Positions 16,948 through 24,488 of a stretch of DNA of 64,000 bases are shown piece by piece. Below the pieces are notes generated by a model. The model saw only the letters and a program-made list of their open reading frames with translations. It ran no database searches and was not told the DNA's origin. Source of the DNA: CAIYRG01 sp964446945 (GTDB lineage Bacteria > Pseudomonadota > Alphaproteobacteria > Micropepsales > Micropepsaceae); NCBI GenBank assembly GCA_964446945.1, contig CAYUQO010000004.1, positions 1 through 64,000 of the forward strand, read 5' to 3'. The position numbers and the translations under genes are program-made. Each line of letters opens with the position of its first letter. Positions within the stretch are counted from its first letter, which is position 1.

Positions 16948-18870
16948 GTGACGAATCTGCAGGAATCCGAAAACCCGCCCCCTGAGGGCGAGACTGTCAC
17001 GGTGCAGGATCCCGTCCGCCGCCAGGCCGCTTTGACCCTGGCAGCACTGGGCATCGTCTATGGCGATATCGGCACGAGTCCGATTTATGCGTTCCGCTCG
17101 TCGATACAAGCAGTGCAGGCCATGGCTGATCAGACCCGCGCGGTGCTCGGCGTCGTGTCGCTGATCCTGTGGTCGCTCATCGTCGTAGTGACGGTGAAAT
17201 ATGTCATTTTCATCCTGCGGGCGGACAATAACGGGGAAGGCGGCGTTCTGGCGCTGTCCCAGCTAGCGCATCGCTCCCCTCGACTCAGCCGGCCGATGAA
17301 ATCCGGCATCGTTCTCGCGGGCGTGCTGGGACTGGCACTGTTTTACGGCGATGGCCTTCTAACTCCGGCAATTTCTGTCCTGAGCGCCGTCGAATTGATG
17401 GCAGTTGATAATCATGGGCTGCAGCCGCTGGTGCTGCCGCTGACGGTGGCGATCCTGATTGGCCTGTTCCTGCTGCAATCCCGCGGCACGGCTCGCGTCG
17501 GCGGGATGTTCGGTCCAATCATGATGGCATGGTTCGGTGTTCTGGGCTATTTTGGCTTCGTCTCCATTGTTCAGACCCCAAGCGTCCTTTTCGGCATCAA
17601 CCCGTGGTATGGCGTTTCGCTGGTGGCCGGAAATCCGGTTTTGGGTTTTTTCACCCTTGGAGTCGTCTTTCTCGCGGTGACAGGCGCCGAGGCGCTCTAT
17701 GCCGACATGGGGCATCTTGGCCGGCGCGCTATCCGTATTGCCTGGCTATGCCTTGTGTTGCCGTCGCTGATTCTGAACTACCTCGGTCAAGGCGCTGCGG
17801 TCCTGCGCAATCCCAAAATTGGCAACACAGTGTTCTTTTCCACATTTCCCGGCTGGGCGCATGTGCCGATGGTGCTGCTTGCCATGGCCGCCACAGTTAT
17901 CGCGTCGCAGGCTGTCATATCCGGGGTCTTCTCCATCACCCAGCAGGCAGTCCAATTGGGACAGCTGCCCCGGATGGAAATTCGCCACACCTCGGCTACA
18001 GAGTTCGGCCAGATTTATGTGCCGCGGGTCAATTGGCTGCTGTTGTTTGGCACAGTGCTGGTGGTGCTGATGTTCAGGTCTTCAGACGCGCTCGCCTATG
18101 CCTATGGCATCGCGGTCAGCGGCCAGATGGTGATCAGCACGGCGCTGGTGGCGACCATTGCTCGACGGCAATGGAAATGGGACTGGCGCGTTTCACTGCC
18201 TGTCTTCGGATTGTTTGTCATCATCGACCTGACATTTTTCTCCGCCAATGCCCTGAAATTCGTCGAGGGCGGCTGGTTCCCGCTGCTGGTCGCCGCTTGT
18301 GTCAGTATACTGATGAGCACATGGCGCACAGGACGGCGTGTGCTGATGGAAAAAACCTATGGCAGCGGGATTTCAACCGAACTTTTTCTCCAGCGTGCCG
18401 ACCGGACGCCCGTCCGGGTCGCCGGAACCGCGGTGTTCATAACGCCCCGCCTCGACGAAGTCCCGGGCGCGCTGCTGCACAATCTCAAGCATAACCAGGT
18501 CCTGCATGAGCGCGTGATCTTCCTGCGCGTGGACGTTCAGGACGTTCCGTTCATTTCCCAGGAAAAGCGGCTGACGGTCAACAAACTCGGAAAGGGATTT
18601 TATACCGTCGAAATTCACTTCGGCTTCTTCCAGACACCCAATGTTCCGGAGGCACTGCAAGGCGCGCGGGCCTATGGTCTCGCGATCGATATCGATACGA
18701 CGACCTTTTTCATCCGCCGTGAGACGCTTGTTCCCGCCCGCGTGTCGGCCATGGCGCGCTGGCAGGTAATGCTGTTTATCCGCCTTTACGCTTCGGCGCT
18801 CGAAGCCGCCCGGTTTCTTGGCCTTCCGCCCGGACGCGTCGTCGAACTCGGTTCACAGACGGAGATTTAA
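16948..18870 (+). CDS. kup: Kup potassium uptake transporter
   Basis: Proton-coupled K+ importer of the KUP/HAK/KT family in the inner membrane. The family signature GIVYGDIGTSPIYAFR lies at the first membrane helix. About twelve hydrophobic segments follow, then a soluble C-terminal domain of about 150 residues. With a GTG start at 16948 the protein is 640 residues, close to the usual 630. An upstream in-frame GTG at 16885 is possible. No strong Shine-Dalgarno decides the start. A Rho-independent terminator follows the gene. Confidence 0.93.
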   Translation: MTNLQESENPPPEGETVTVQDPVRRQAALTLAALGIVYGDIGTSPIYAFRSSIQAVQAMADQTRAVLGVVSLILWSLIVVVTVKYVIFILRADNNGEGGVLALSQLAHRSPRLSRPMKSGIVLAGVLGLALFYGDGLLTPAISVLSAVELMAVDNHGLQPLVLPLTVAILIGLFLLQSRGTARVGGMFGPIMMAWFGVLGYFGFVSIVQTPSVLFGINPWYGVSLVAGNPVLGFFTLGVVFLAVTGAEALYADMGHLGRRAIRIAWLCLVLPSLILNYLGQGAAVLRNPKIGNTVFFSTFPGWAHVPMVLLAMAATVIASQAVISGVFSITQQAVQLGQLPRMEIRHTSATEFGQIYVPRVNWLLLFGTVLVVLMFRSSDALAYAYGIAVSGQMVISTALVATIARRQWKWDWRVSLPVFGLFVIIDLTFFSANALKFVEGGWFPLLVAACVSILMSTWRTGRRVLMEKTYGSGISTELFLQRADRTPVRVAGTAVFITPRLDEVPGALLHNLKHNQVLHERVIFLRVDVQDVPFISQEKRLTVNKLGKGFYTVEIHFGFFQTPNVPEALQGARAYGLAIDIDTTTFFIRRETLVPARVSAMARWQVMLFIRLYASALEAARFLGLPPGRVVELGSQTEI

Positions 18871-18895
18871 ACACGTCGGCCGCATCCCTCGCGCG

Positions 18896-18919
18896 AAATT
18901 CGCCTCCGGCGAATTTTTT
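18896..18919 (+). terminator. intrinsic terminator of kup
   Basis: Perfect 9-base stem AAATTCGCC/GGCGAATTT with a 3-base loop TCC, followed by a T-run reaching 18919. The stem begins 25 bases after the kup stop codon. The A-rich upstream side is short, so termination in the opposite direction for the convergent methyltransferase gene is less certain. Confidence 0.85.
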
Positions 18920-18967
18920 GACGCGCTCGGGAACCTGAAGCGGCGCTTCATAACGATTCGTGCAACC

Positions 18968-20152
18968 TCAAACCACTGTATAGACGAGCGCCTTGAGATA
19001 GGAACTTTCGGGTAGCATTGGATGAACCGGGTGATCCGGTCCGGCGCCGGCTGAGCGAATCAGTGCCGATTTTCGTCCTGTGCGCCCAATGCCGGCCGCG
19101 CATTCCGCCGCGAACCGTTCTGCGGAAACATTGTGCGAACAGGAGGCCAGCATCAGAAATCCGCCGGGCTCGACCATTCCAGCGGCCAGCCGCGCCAGCT
19201 TGCGGTATGCCCGCGCTGCGGGTTCCAGATCCTTGCGCGAGCGGGCAAACGGCGGGGGATCGCAAATCACCGCCGCAAATCGCTCGCCCTCACTGTTCAG
19301 CCGTTCCAGTTCCTCCATGACATCGCAGCGTGTGAACCGGCACTTCGTGGCGACATCATTCGCCGCTGCCGCCTCGGACGCAAGGGCGAGAGCCGGTTCC
19401 GATGAATCCAGCCCCATGACCGAACTGGCGCCCATCATGGCGGCGAGAACCGCGAAGCCACCAGTGTAGCAATAGGCGTCGAGAACCTTCGCGGCGCCCA
19501 GCCGCGCGACGAACAGGCGATTGTCACGTTGGTCGTAATACCAGCCGGATTTCTGGCCTTTGGCAGGATCGGCGAAATAGCGTGCGTCGTTTTCAAAAAC
19601 CGTGATACGCGTTGAAACATCGCCTTTGGCGAGGCGCGAATAGAGCGGCAGCCCTTCGAGGCTTCGTGCCGGCGAGTCGTTGCGCAGCATGATCGCCGCG
19701 GGCGCGATGGCGCGGTTCAGCGCAGAAATGATCACATCCAGCAAATTCTCCATGCCCGCGGTCGTGATCTGTACCACGCAGATATCATCGAACCGGTCGA
19801 TGATGAGACCGGGCAAGCCATCGCCCTCGGCGTTGATCAGCCGGTAATACGGCGCTGAGTAAAATGTCGCGCGCAGTTTCCCGGCACGTTCGAGCGATGC
19901 TGCAATAAATGACTCGTCGATATCCGTCCGGGAAGGCGCGAGCAGGCGCACCGAGATCAGGCTGTGCGGATTGAAATAGCCGCAGGCGAGCCCGGCGCCT
20001 TCTGCCGATTGCAGTTCGACCAGCATGCCGGGCGAAAGCCCTTTCGCGGTTTGGTCCATGTCGATTTCGTTCGAGAATACCCATGGCGAGCCATTCCGGA
20101 TTCGCCGGTCTTGTCCTGAACGCAAGCGGATCGCTGGCCGCTTCGAACTCAT
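18968..20152 (-). CDS. rlmI: RlmI-like class I rRNA methyltransferase
   Basis: SAM-dependent RNA methyltransferase of the RlmI/COG1092 family, 394 residues. The N-terminal PUA-like domain (about residues 5-75; RLRSGQDRRIRNGSPWVFSN) is followed by a linker domain (PGLIIDRF) and the Rossmann methyltransferase domain with motif I VLDAYCYTGGF, motif IV ICDPPPFA and the cysteine motif LASCSHNV. E. coli RlmI makes m5C1962 in 23S rRNA; the target here is inferred. The start is an ATG that overlaps the stop of the upstream 2OG-Fe(II) oxygenase gene as ATGA, so the two are translationally coupled. Confidence 0.88.
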   Translation of the reverse strand: MSSKRPAIRLRSGQDRRIRNGSPWVFSNEIDMDQTAKGLSPGMLVELQSAEGAGLACGYFNPHSLISVRLLAPSRTDIDESFIAASLERAGKLRATFYSAPYYRLINAEGDGLPGLIIDRFDDICVVQITTAGMENLLDVIISALNRAIAPAAIMLRNDSPARSLEGLPLYSRLAKGDVSTRITVFENDARYFADPAKGQKSGWYYDQRDNRLFVARLGAAKVLDAYCYTGGFAVLAAMMGASSVMGLDSSEPALALASEAAAANDVATKCRFTRCDVMEELERLNSEGERFAAVICDPPPFARSRKDLEPAARAYRKLARLAAGMVEPGGFLMLASCSHNVSAERFAAECAAGIGRTGRKSALIRSAGAGPDHPVHPMLPESSYLKALVYTVV

Positions 20153-21036
20153 CGCGGCATGACGGTGGCTGGCACCCGAACCCACTGCGAGAGCAGCCAT
20201 TTTTCGCCATTGACCGGCGGCAGCCCGGCATGCGCTGTCCGCGGGTCCGGTCTTCCGTCGGGTTCGACATTCCAGAAGAACAGCGCGCTTCCGGTGCGGC
20301 CCTTCCAGCGGCTGTGCAATTGGGTGAATTCCGTTTCTCCGCCTTCATAACCTTCATTGAGAACGAGAAGGAACGTCAGGACGCGCTGTCCCCGTTTTGC
20401 AATGTCGAGTGCATGCCCCGGATGCTCCGTATCAAGAAAATCCACATGCGGCAGGAATTCCTCGCCCGGCGCGTAGTGCAGGACCATCGGGACTTCCATC
20501 CAGTCTACCGGCAGTTCAATCACCCGCGAGACACGCGCGCGCAACAGGGCGAGGATCAGATCGCCATCATCGCGTTTGAAATAGCACTGGCTGTTGGTAC
20601 GCACTTTTTCGGTGCGGGGCTCACCGGTATCGTGGTCGAACACGGTTGCGCGCGAAAGACCACCGCGCGCCCGGTCGATCAGCCATTGGCACGTCTCGGG
20701 TGATGCGAAGCTTTCGACAACTGCGATGCGCGGACTGGCAGAGACGATCCTTTTGGGCGGCGACTCTAGCCAATCGGCGATGCTAATCCGTTGCCTGAGC
20801 GCCGTCCAATCCGCCTGGGTGATCGTTCCGGCAACGAGTTCGGCCGCGAGCGCCCATTCTCCAGCAAGTGCGGCCATTTCTGCCCGGGCCAGTTCCATCC
20901 CTTGCTCTGCCGCGTGCTGGAGATGATTCAGCGCATCATCCCAGCTCTGCGGCACGCCGGCGCCCTCTGCAGCGCGCATGGCCATGACATGCAAAGCCTC
21001 CGGGCCTTGCAGTGAATTTGATTCCTGTGGATTCAC
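20149..21036 (-). CDS. 2OG-Fe(II) oxygenase, prolyl 4-hydroxylase-like
   Basis: 295-residue protein from a GTG start. The N-terminal part has a Sel1-like helical repeat (MAMRAAEGAGVPQSWDDALN). The C-terminal part is a prolyl 4-hydroxylase alpha-subunit domain with the iron ligands His197 and Asp199 (FLPHVDFLD) and His269 (TAHAGLPP), and the 2-oxoglutarate-binding Lys279 (GEKWLLSQW). Such enzymes hydroxylate protein side chains. ATGA overlap with the RlmI-like gene suggests a link to ribosome or RNA modification (inference). The start is uncertain: an in-frame Met at residue 18 (MAMRAAEG) is an alternative, and no strong ribosome-binding site is seen. Confidence 0.82.
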   Translation of the reverse strand: MNPQESNSLQGPEALHVMAMRAAEGAGVPQSWDDALNHLQHAAEQGMELARAEMAALAGEWALAAELVAGTITQADWTALRQRISIADWLESPPKRIVSASPRIAVVESFASPETCQWLIDRARGGLSRATVFDHDTGEPRTEKVRTNSQCYFKRDDGDLILALLRARVSRVIELPVDWMEVPMVLHYAPGEEFLPHVDFLDTEHPGHALDIAKRGQRVLTFLLVLNEGYEGGETEFTQLHSRWKGRTGSALFFWNVEPDGRPDPRTAHAGLPPVNGEKWLLSQWVRVPATVMPR

Positions 21037-21143
21037 GGGCGTCCGTCGGGGGGCAAAGTGATGCTGCGGCAGCGGATGTGTTCCAATTCCCAACCGGCCG
21101 CAAGAGGAATATATTGCGAACCTGGTACGGCCCGGAGCCCACC

Positions 21144-21512
21144 ATGAAAATGTCGCTCCCGATTGAGATATCTGCCGCAGCAGTTGTGGCGATAATCGGT
21201 ATTGCACCAGCACAGGCGCATCATTCCTTTGCGCTTTTCGATGTCACCAGGACAGTCGAGCTGGAAGGTACGGTGAAGAGCTTTGAGTGGACCAATCCGC
21301 ACAGCTGGATCCGGCTCGAGGTCGCCGGTCCTCACAACACAACCGATGAATGGCTGATCGAATTGCCTCCCGCCGGAATGCTTGCGCGCGAAGGCTGGAA
21401 TCCGAAGATGGTGAAGGCCGGCGAACGCCTTGTCGTTCACATCAACCCGCTGAAGAATGGCGGAATGGCCGGGAGCCTCGCGAGCTTCGGCTTCGAAGAT
21501 CGCCCGAAATAG
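21144..21512 (+). CDS. DUF6152 family exported protein (copy 1)
   Basis: 122-residue exported protein with a signal peptide cleaved near APAQA-HHSF. The mature part holds the DUF6152 pattern HHSFALFD, EGTVKSFEWTNPHSWI and MLAREGWNPKMVKAGE. The two N-terminal histidines of the mature protein are striking and could bind a metal. The function is unknown. A second family member lies at 27730-28116, and the two flank a cytochrome/monooxygenase block. The ATG was chosen because GGAG precedes it and it starts the signal peptide. Confidence 0.85.
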   Translation: MKMSLPIEISAAAVVAIIGIAPAQAHHSFALFDVTRTVELEGTVKSFEWTNPHSWIRLEVAGPHNTTDEWLIELPPAGMLAREGWNPKMVKAGERLVVHINPLKNGGMAGSLASFGFEDRPK

Positions 21513-21520
21513 GGTGGCGT

Positions 21521-21550
21521 AAAAAAAGCCCCGCCGAAGCGGGGCTTTTC
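21521..21550. terminator. bidirectional intrinsic terminator
   Basis: Stem AAAAGCCCCGC/GCGGGGCTTTT with a CGAA tetraloop, flanked by A-run and T-run. It lies between the convergent DUF6152 and DUF992 genes and can serve both. Confidence 0.92.
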
Positions 21551-21561
21551 GTCACCTGACT

Positions 21562-22047
21562 TTAGCCAACATATTTGAGGTCGATGGACCCTAGACCGGC
21601 GGTGACTTCGGTCCCTCTCAGCCCTTCCACGCTCAGCGGCTGCAACTGGATCGCGCGATTGAATCCGCCGACCATCAGGTTGGCGCCAACGCCCGCTCCG
21701 AGTGCAACGCTCCCCGAAACGCCGCCATAGGTACCCGACAGCGCGCCGGGGCGCATGTCTGACGACGGCGCAAACACGGCCCAGGTGATCACGCCACCCT
21801 TGGTGTGGCCGATATCCAGGCCCAATTTGGAGACGTGACCCCTGTAGAACGTGCTGAAGCCATTATTATCGGTGAAGCGGCAGTTCAGATGCTGCGATCC
21901 ACCGATGATAAAGCCCCATCCGGAGGACTCACTGCAGGTGAGAACGCCAACCTGGACGCCTGCCGGCTGCGCCTGGGCGGGGAGAGTAAAAGCAGTGCTG
22001 GCCGCAAGTGCAGCCGCGGCCAAAGCCAACGCGAGCTTGCTTTTCAT
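21562..22047 (-). CDS. DUF992 family exported protein
   Basis: 161-residue exported protein. The signal peptide runs to about residue 27 (ends LPAQAQ). The mature part begins GVQVGVLTCSESSGWGFIIG and contains two cysteines (LTCSES and LNCRFT), probably disulfide bonded, followed by a glycine-rich beta-strand region (GGVSGSVALGAGVGANLMVG). This is the DUF992 pattern of small periplasmic or outer-membrane-associated proteins common in Rhizobiales; the function is unknown. An excellent ribosome-binding site (AGGAGG) precedes the ATG. Confidence 0.88.
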   Translation of the reverse strand: MKSKLALALAAAALAASTAFTLPAQAQPAGVQVGVLTCSESSGWGFIIGGSQHLNCRFTDNNGFSTFYRGHVSKLGLDIGHTKGGVITWAVFAPSSDMRPGALSGTYGGVSGSVALGAGVGANLMVGGFNRAIQLQPLSVEGLRGTEVTAGLGSIDLKYVG

Positions 22048-22182
22048 AAAAAAACCTCCTGCATCAGCGCGTGAGGACCGCCTGCGGTCATCTTCACGCT
22101 TCATCGCCTTCGGAAACGCGGCCTCGTCCGGACATGTTCCAGGTGTTCCGGCGTTCAAATCACATTCCAGAGGGAACGAATA

Positions 22183-23451
22183 TCAGGCTGGTTGAATGCG
22201 CACATGCTCGGGGCGCACGCCCATTCCGATCAGCCGCGCCGGAATGCGGCGCAAAAATGGCACCCGGTCGAGAAGCTTCAGCGCCATCGGCGGCCGCGGC
22301 TCGCGCTGCAATTGCAGAATGCGAGTCATCGCCCGGTTGTGAATTAGTATCTGCATTTGCTGAATGACGCGTGTCGGCCATGTGCGCCGCTTTTGAACTC
22401 TCCGTAAATCGCGCAAGCTCGGGGAGCCACGCCGCAAACTGCCGGCGAGAATGTTGGCAGCCGCGACGGCATCCTGAATCGCGAGATTGATCCCAACTCC
22501 GCCGATCGGCGACATGGCGTGTGCGCTGTCCCCGATGCATAGCAGCCCCGGACGATACCACTGGCGCAAGCGATCGATCACCACCGTGAGCAGCTTGATG
22601 TCATCCCAATCGCGCAATTCCGCGACCCGGTCGGAGAACTCCGGCGCGACGCGGGCCAGCACATTACGAAATGATTCGATCCCGCTGTTGCGGAGCGCTT
22701 CAGCGCCGCCCTTGCGAATGACGAATGCGCATTGCCAGTAATCGCCTCGGTCGAGCGTGACGAAGATCGCGCCTGCCGCGATCCGCCCCAAGACTGCATT
22801 CGCATCACTGGGCCGTTTCGGCAGCCGCATCCAAAGCACGTCGATCGGTACGCCGAATTCATCGCGCGGCAGGGCCGCTGCTTCGCGTATGGTGGAATGG
22901 CGGCCATCGGCGCCGACAACCAGATGCGCTGTGATGGCAATCGGCCCATTCGGCGTTTGCGCTTTGACTCCGGTGACCTTTCCATCGTTCTGCAGCAATT
23001 CGGTGACTTCCGCTTGCATCAGGAGGTGGAAGGTCGGATAGCGCCGGGCGTGGCTGGAGAGAAAATCCAGAAAATCCCATTGCGGCATCAGGGCAACGAA
23101 TTTGCACCGCACCGGCAGATGCGAAAGATCAGCGATCTTGAATCGAGAGCCTCCCACGACGCCGGAAATTTGCCGCAACTCCTGATGCGGCCGTTTCAGG
23201 AATTCATCCAGCAGACCGAGTTCGGACATCACCTCCAGTGTTGATGGATGCACCGTGTCGCCGCGGAAATCGCGCAGGAAATCCTTGTGCTTTTCGAGCA
23301 CATATACGTCGACACCCGCGCGGGCGAGCAGCAGGCCCAACATCATGCCCGCGGGACCGCCGCCGACGATGCAGCAAGCGGTTGGATACGTGGTCCTTGT
23401 CGAACCGCCGGTCGGATTCAACCCGGTGTTGCTAGCCGCGTGGGACGGCAA
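22183..23451 (-). CDS. FAD-dependent monooxygenase (UbiH/aromatic hydroxylase type)
   Basis: 422-residue flavoprotein of the p-hydroxybenzoate hydroxylase fold. The FAD-binding GxGxxG is in CIVGGGPAGMMLGLLLARAG, the DG motif in VVGADGRHSTIR, and the GD motif in LLCIGDSAHAMSPIGGVG. These enzymes insert one oxygen atom into aromatic or polyketide-like substrates with NAD(P)H; the substrate is not evident. The start is uncertain: TTG 23451 overlaps the upstream cytochrome gene by 20 bases, while TTG 23421 lies 10 bases after it. Operon position downstream of the cytochrome and Vgb-like genes suggests they serve one pathway. Confidence 0.85.
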   Translation of the reverse strand: MPSHAASNTGLNPTGGSTRTTYPTACCIVGGGPAGMMLGLLLARAGVDVYVLEKHKDFLRDFRGDTVHPSTLEVMSELGLLDEFLKRPHQELRQISGVVGGSRFKIADLSHLPVRCKFVALMPQWDFLDFLSSHARRYPTFHLLMQAEVTELLQNDGKVTGVKAQTPNGPIAITAHLVVGADGRHSTIREAAALPRDEFGVPIDVLWMRLPKRPSDANAVLGRIAAGAIFVTLDRGDYWQCAFVIRKGGAEALRNSGIESFRNVLARVAPEFSDRVAELRDWDDIKLLTVVIDRLRQWYRPGLLCIGDSAHAMSPIGGVGINLAIQDAVAAANILAGSLRRGSPSLRDLRRVQKRRTWPTRVIQQMQILIHNRAMTRILQLQREPRPPMALKLLDRVPFLRRIPARLIGMGVRPEHVRIQPA

Positions 23452-24415
23452 CGTTCACCACGTCTTCAGGGCTCGGCGCGGGCTTGGACCAATGGACGTC
23501 ACCTTTGATTCCGTCCGCCGCGTTCGAAAGCGTGATGGTGTAGTTCTGCTGTTCTTTCGGAGCGAGACTCGGAATTGTCCACACCACCATGTTACCCTTC
23601 GTTCCCTGATATCCGGCACCGGTCGCAGCCACCACTGTTGTGCCGGCAGGAATCTGCAACTGCACCGTCACACCCTCGGCACTGATGCCTTTTCCCGCCA
23701 TGCCGCCATTGGCAACGGTCAGCGGATAAGTGACACCATTGGCCGCCGGCGTCCCGCGGCCGAGCCGTGCCTGCAGGAATGGGCGGAAACCAATCTGATT
23801 GCGTGCCCAGTCGTAGATTTGGCGCAGGTCCGCTTCGGACAAGCGCGTCCGGCTGAAATTGCCCATGTCGAGATTGGCGCCATTGGCGGCATTCACGCCA
23901 AGCGACGCGCGATGCACCGGCGTGGCCGTAGTGTGGTTGTAAACCAGGTTGGCGAAATATTCGAAATCGGCGTTGACCGCGCCAAGATTGCCGCGTGGCC
24001 CCTGGAAGTTGGGCGAATGGCATTGGCCACAGCCCATATTGATCAGCATCGCTTGCCCGGCGGGCATGTCCGGCGTTGCTTCAAAGCGCCATTTCGCCGG
24101 CGCGGGGCGCTTCGGCATGCTGGCGAAAAATGCTGCCAGATCGTTGGCCTGTTGTTGATTGACCTGTGTGTCAACGAAGGCCGGCATGACGCCCCAGGGC
24201 TGATGCGCTGCGCGATAAACCTGGGCGCCATTTAAACCGCGTCCGGCGAGATCGGGTCCAAATCCTCCTTCGCCCGCAGGTCCGTGGCAGTTCCTGCACT
24301 GATGCAGCGGACTGGTCCAATATTGCTGACCCCGCGTTGCATCGCCTTCGGCTTGCGCGAATGCAGCCGTGGAAGAAAGACAGAATGCGGTGATGGCGAC
24401 GGCGAACCTTTTCAT
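23432..24415 (-). CDS. diheme cytochrome c with C-terminal beta domain
   Basis: 327-residue periplasmic protein. The signal peptide ends near AAFA-QAEGD. Two heme-binding motifs are visible: CRNCH (Cys40-His44) and CGQCH (Cys129-His133). The region after residue about 225 lacks hemes and looks like an Ig/beta-sandwich domain (GISAEGVTVQLQIPAGTTVV, KEQQNYTITLSNAA). The ribosome-binding site GGAGGGG fixes the ATG. It lies between the large heme-containing protein gene and the FAD monooxygenase gene, all in one direction, suggesting an electron-transfer role for that block. Confidence 0.87.
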   Translation of the reverse strand: MKRFAVAITAFCLSSTAAFAQAEGDATRGQQYWTSPLHQCRNCHGPAGEGGFGPDLAGRGLNGAQVYRAAHQPWGVMPAFVDTQVNQQQANDLAAFFASMPKRPAPAKWRFEATPDMPAGQAMLINMGCGQCHSPNFQGPRGNLGAVNADFEYFANLVYNHTTATPVHRASLGVNAANGANLDMGNFSRTRLSEADLRQIYDWARNQIGFRPFLQARLGRGTPAANGVTYPLTVANGGMAGKGISAEGVTVQLQIPAGTTVVAATGAGYQGTKGNMVVWTIPSLAPKEQQNYTITLSNAADGIKGDVHWSKPAPSPEDVVNVAVPRG

Positions 24416-24488
24416 GGATGTCCCCTCCAAAAGGATCCCAACCGGGCTGGATTTTCGCACCGGGCCACGATTCCATCAATCCGCTTTT

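Noticed and set aside
23255..24235. Plus-strand 326-codon open frame
   Set aside because: Antisense to the FAD monooxygenase and diheme cytochrome genes, both well supported.
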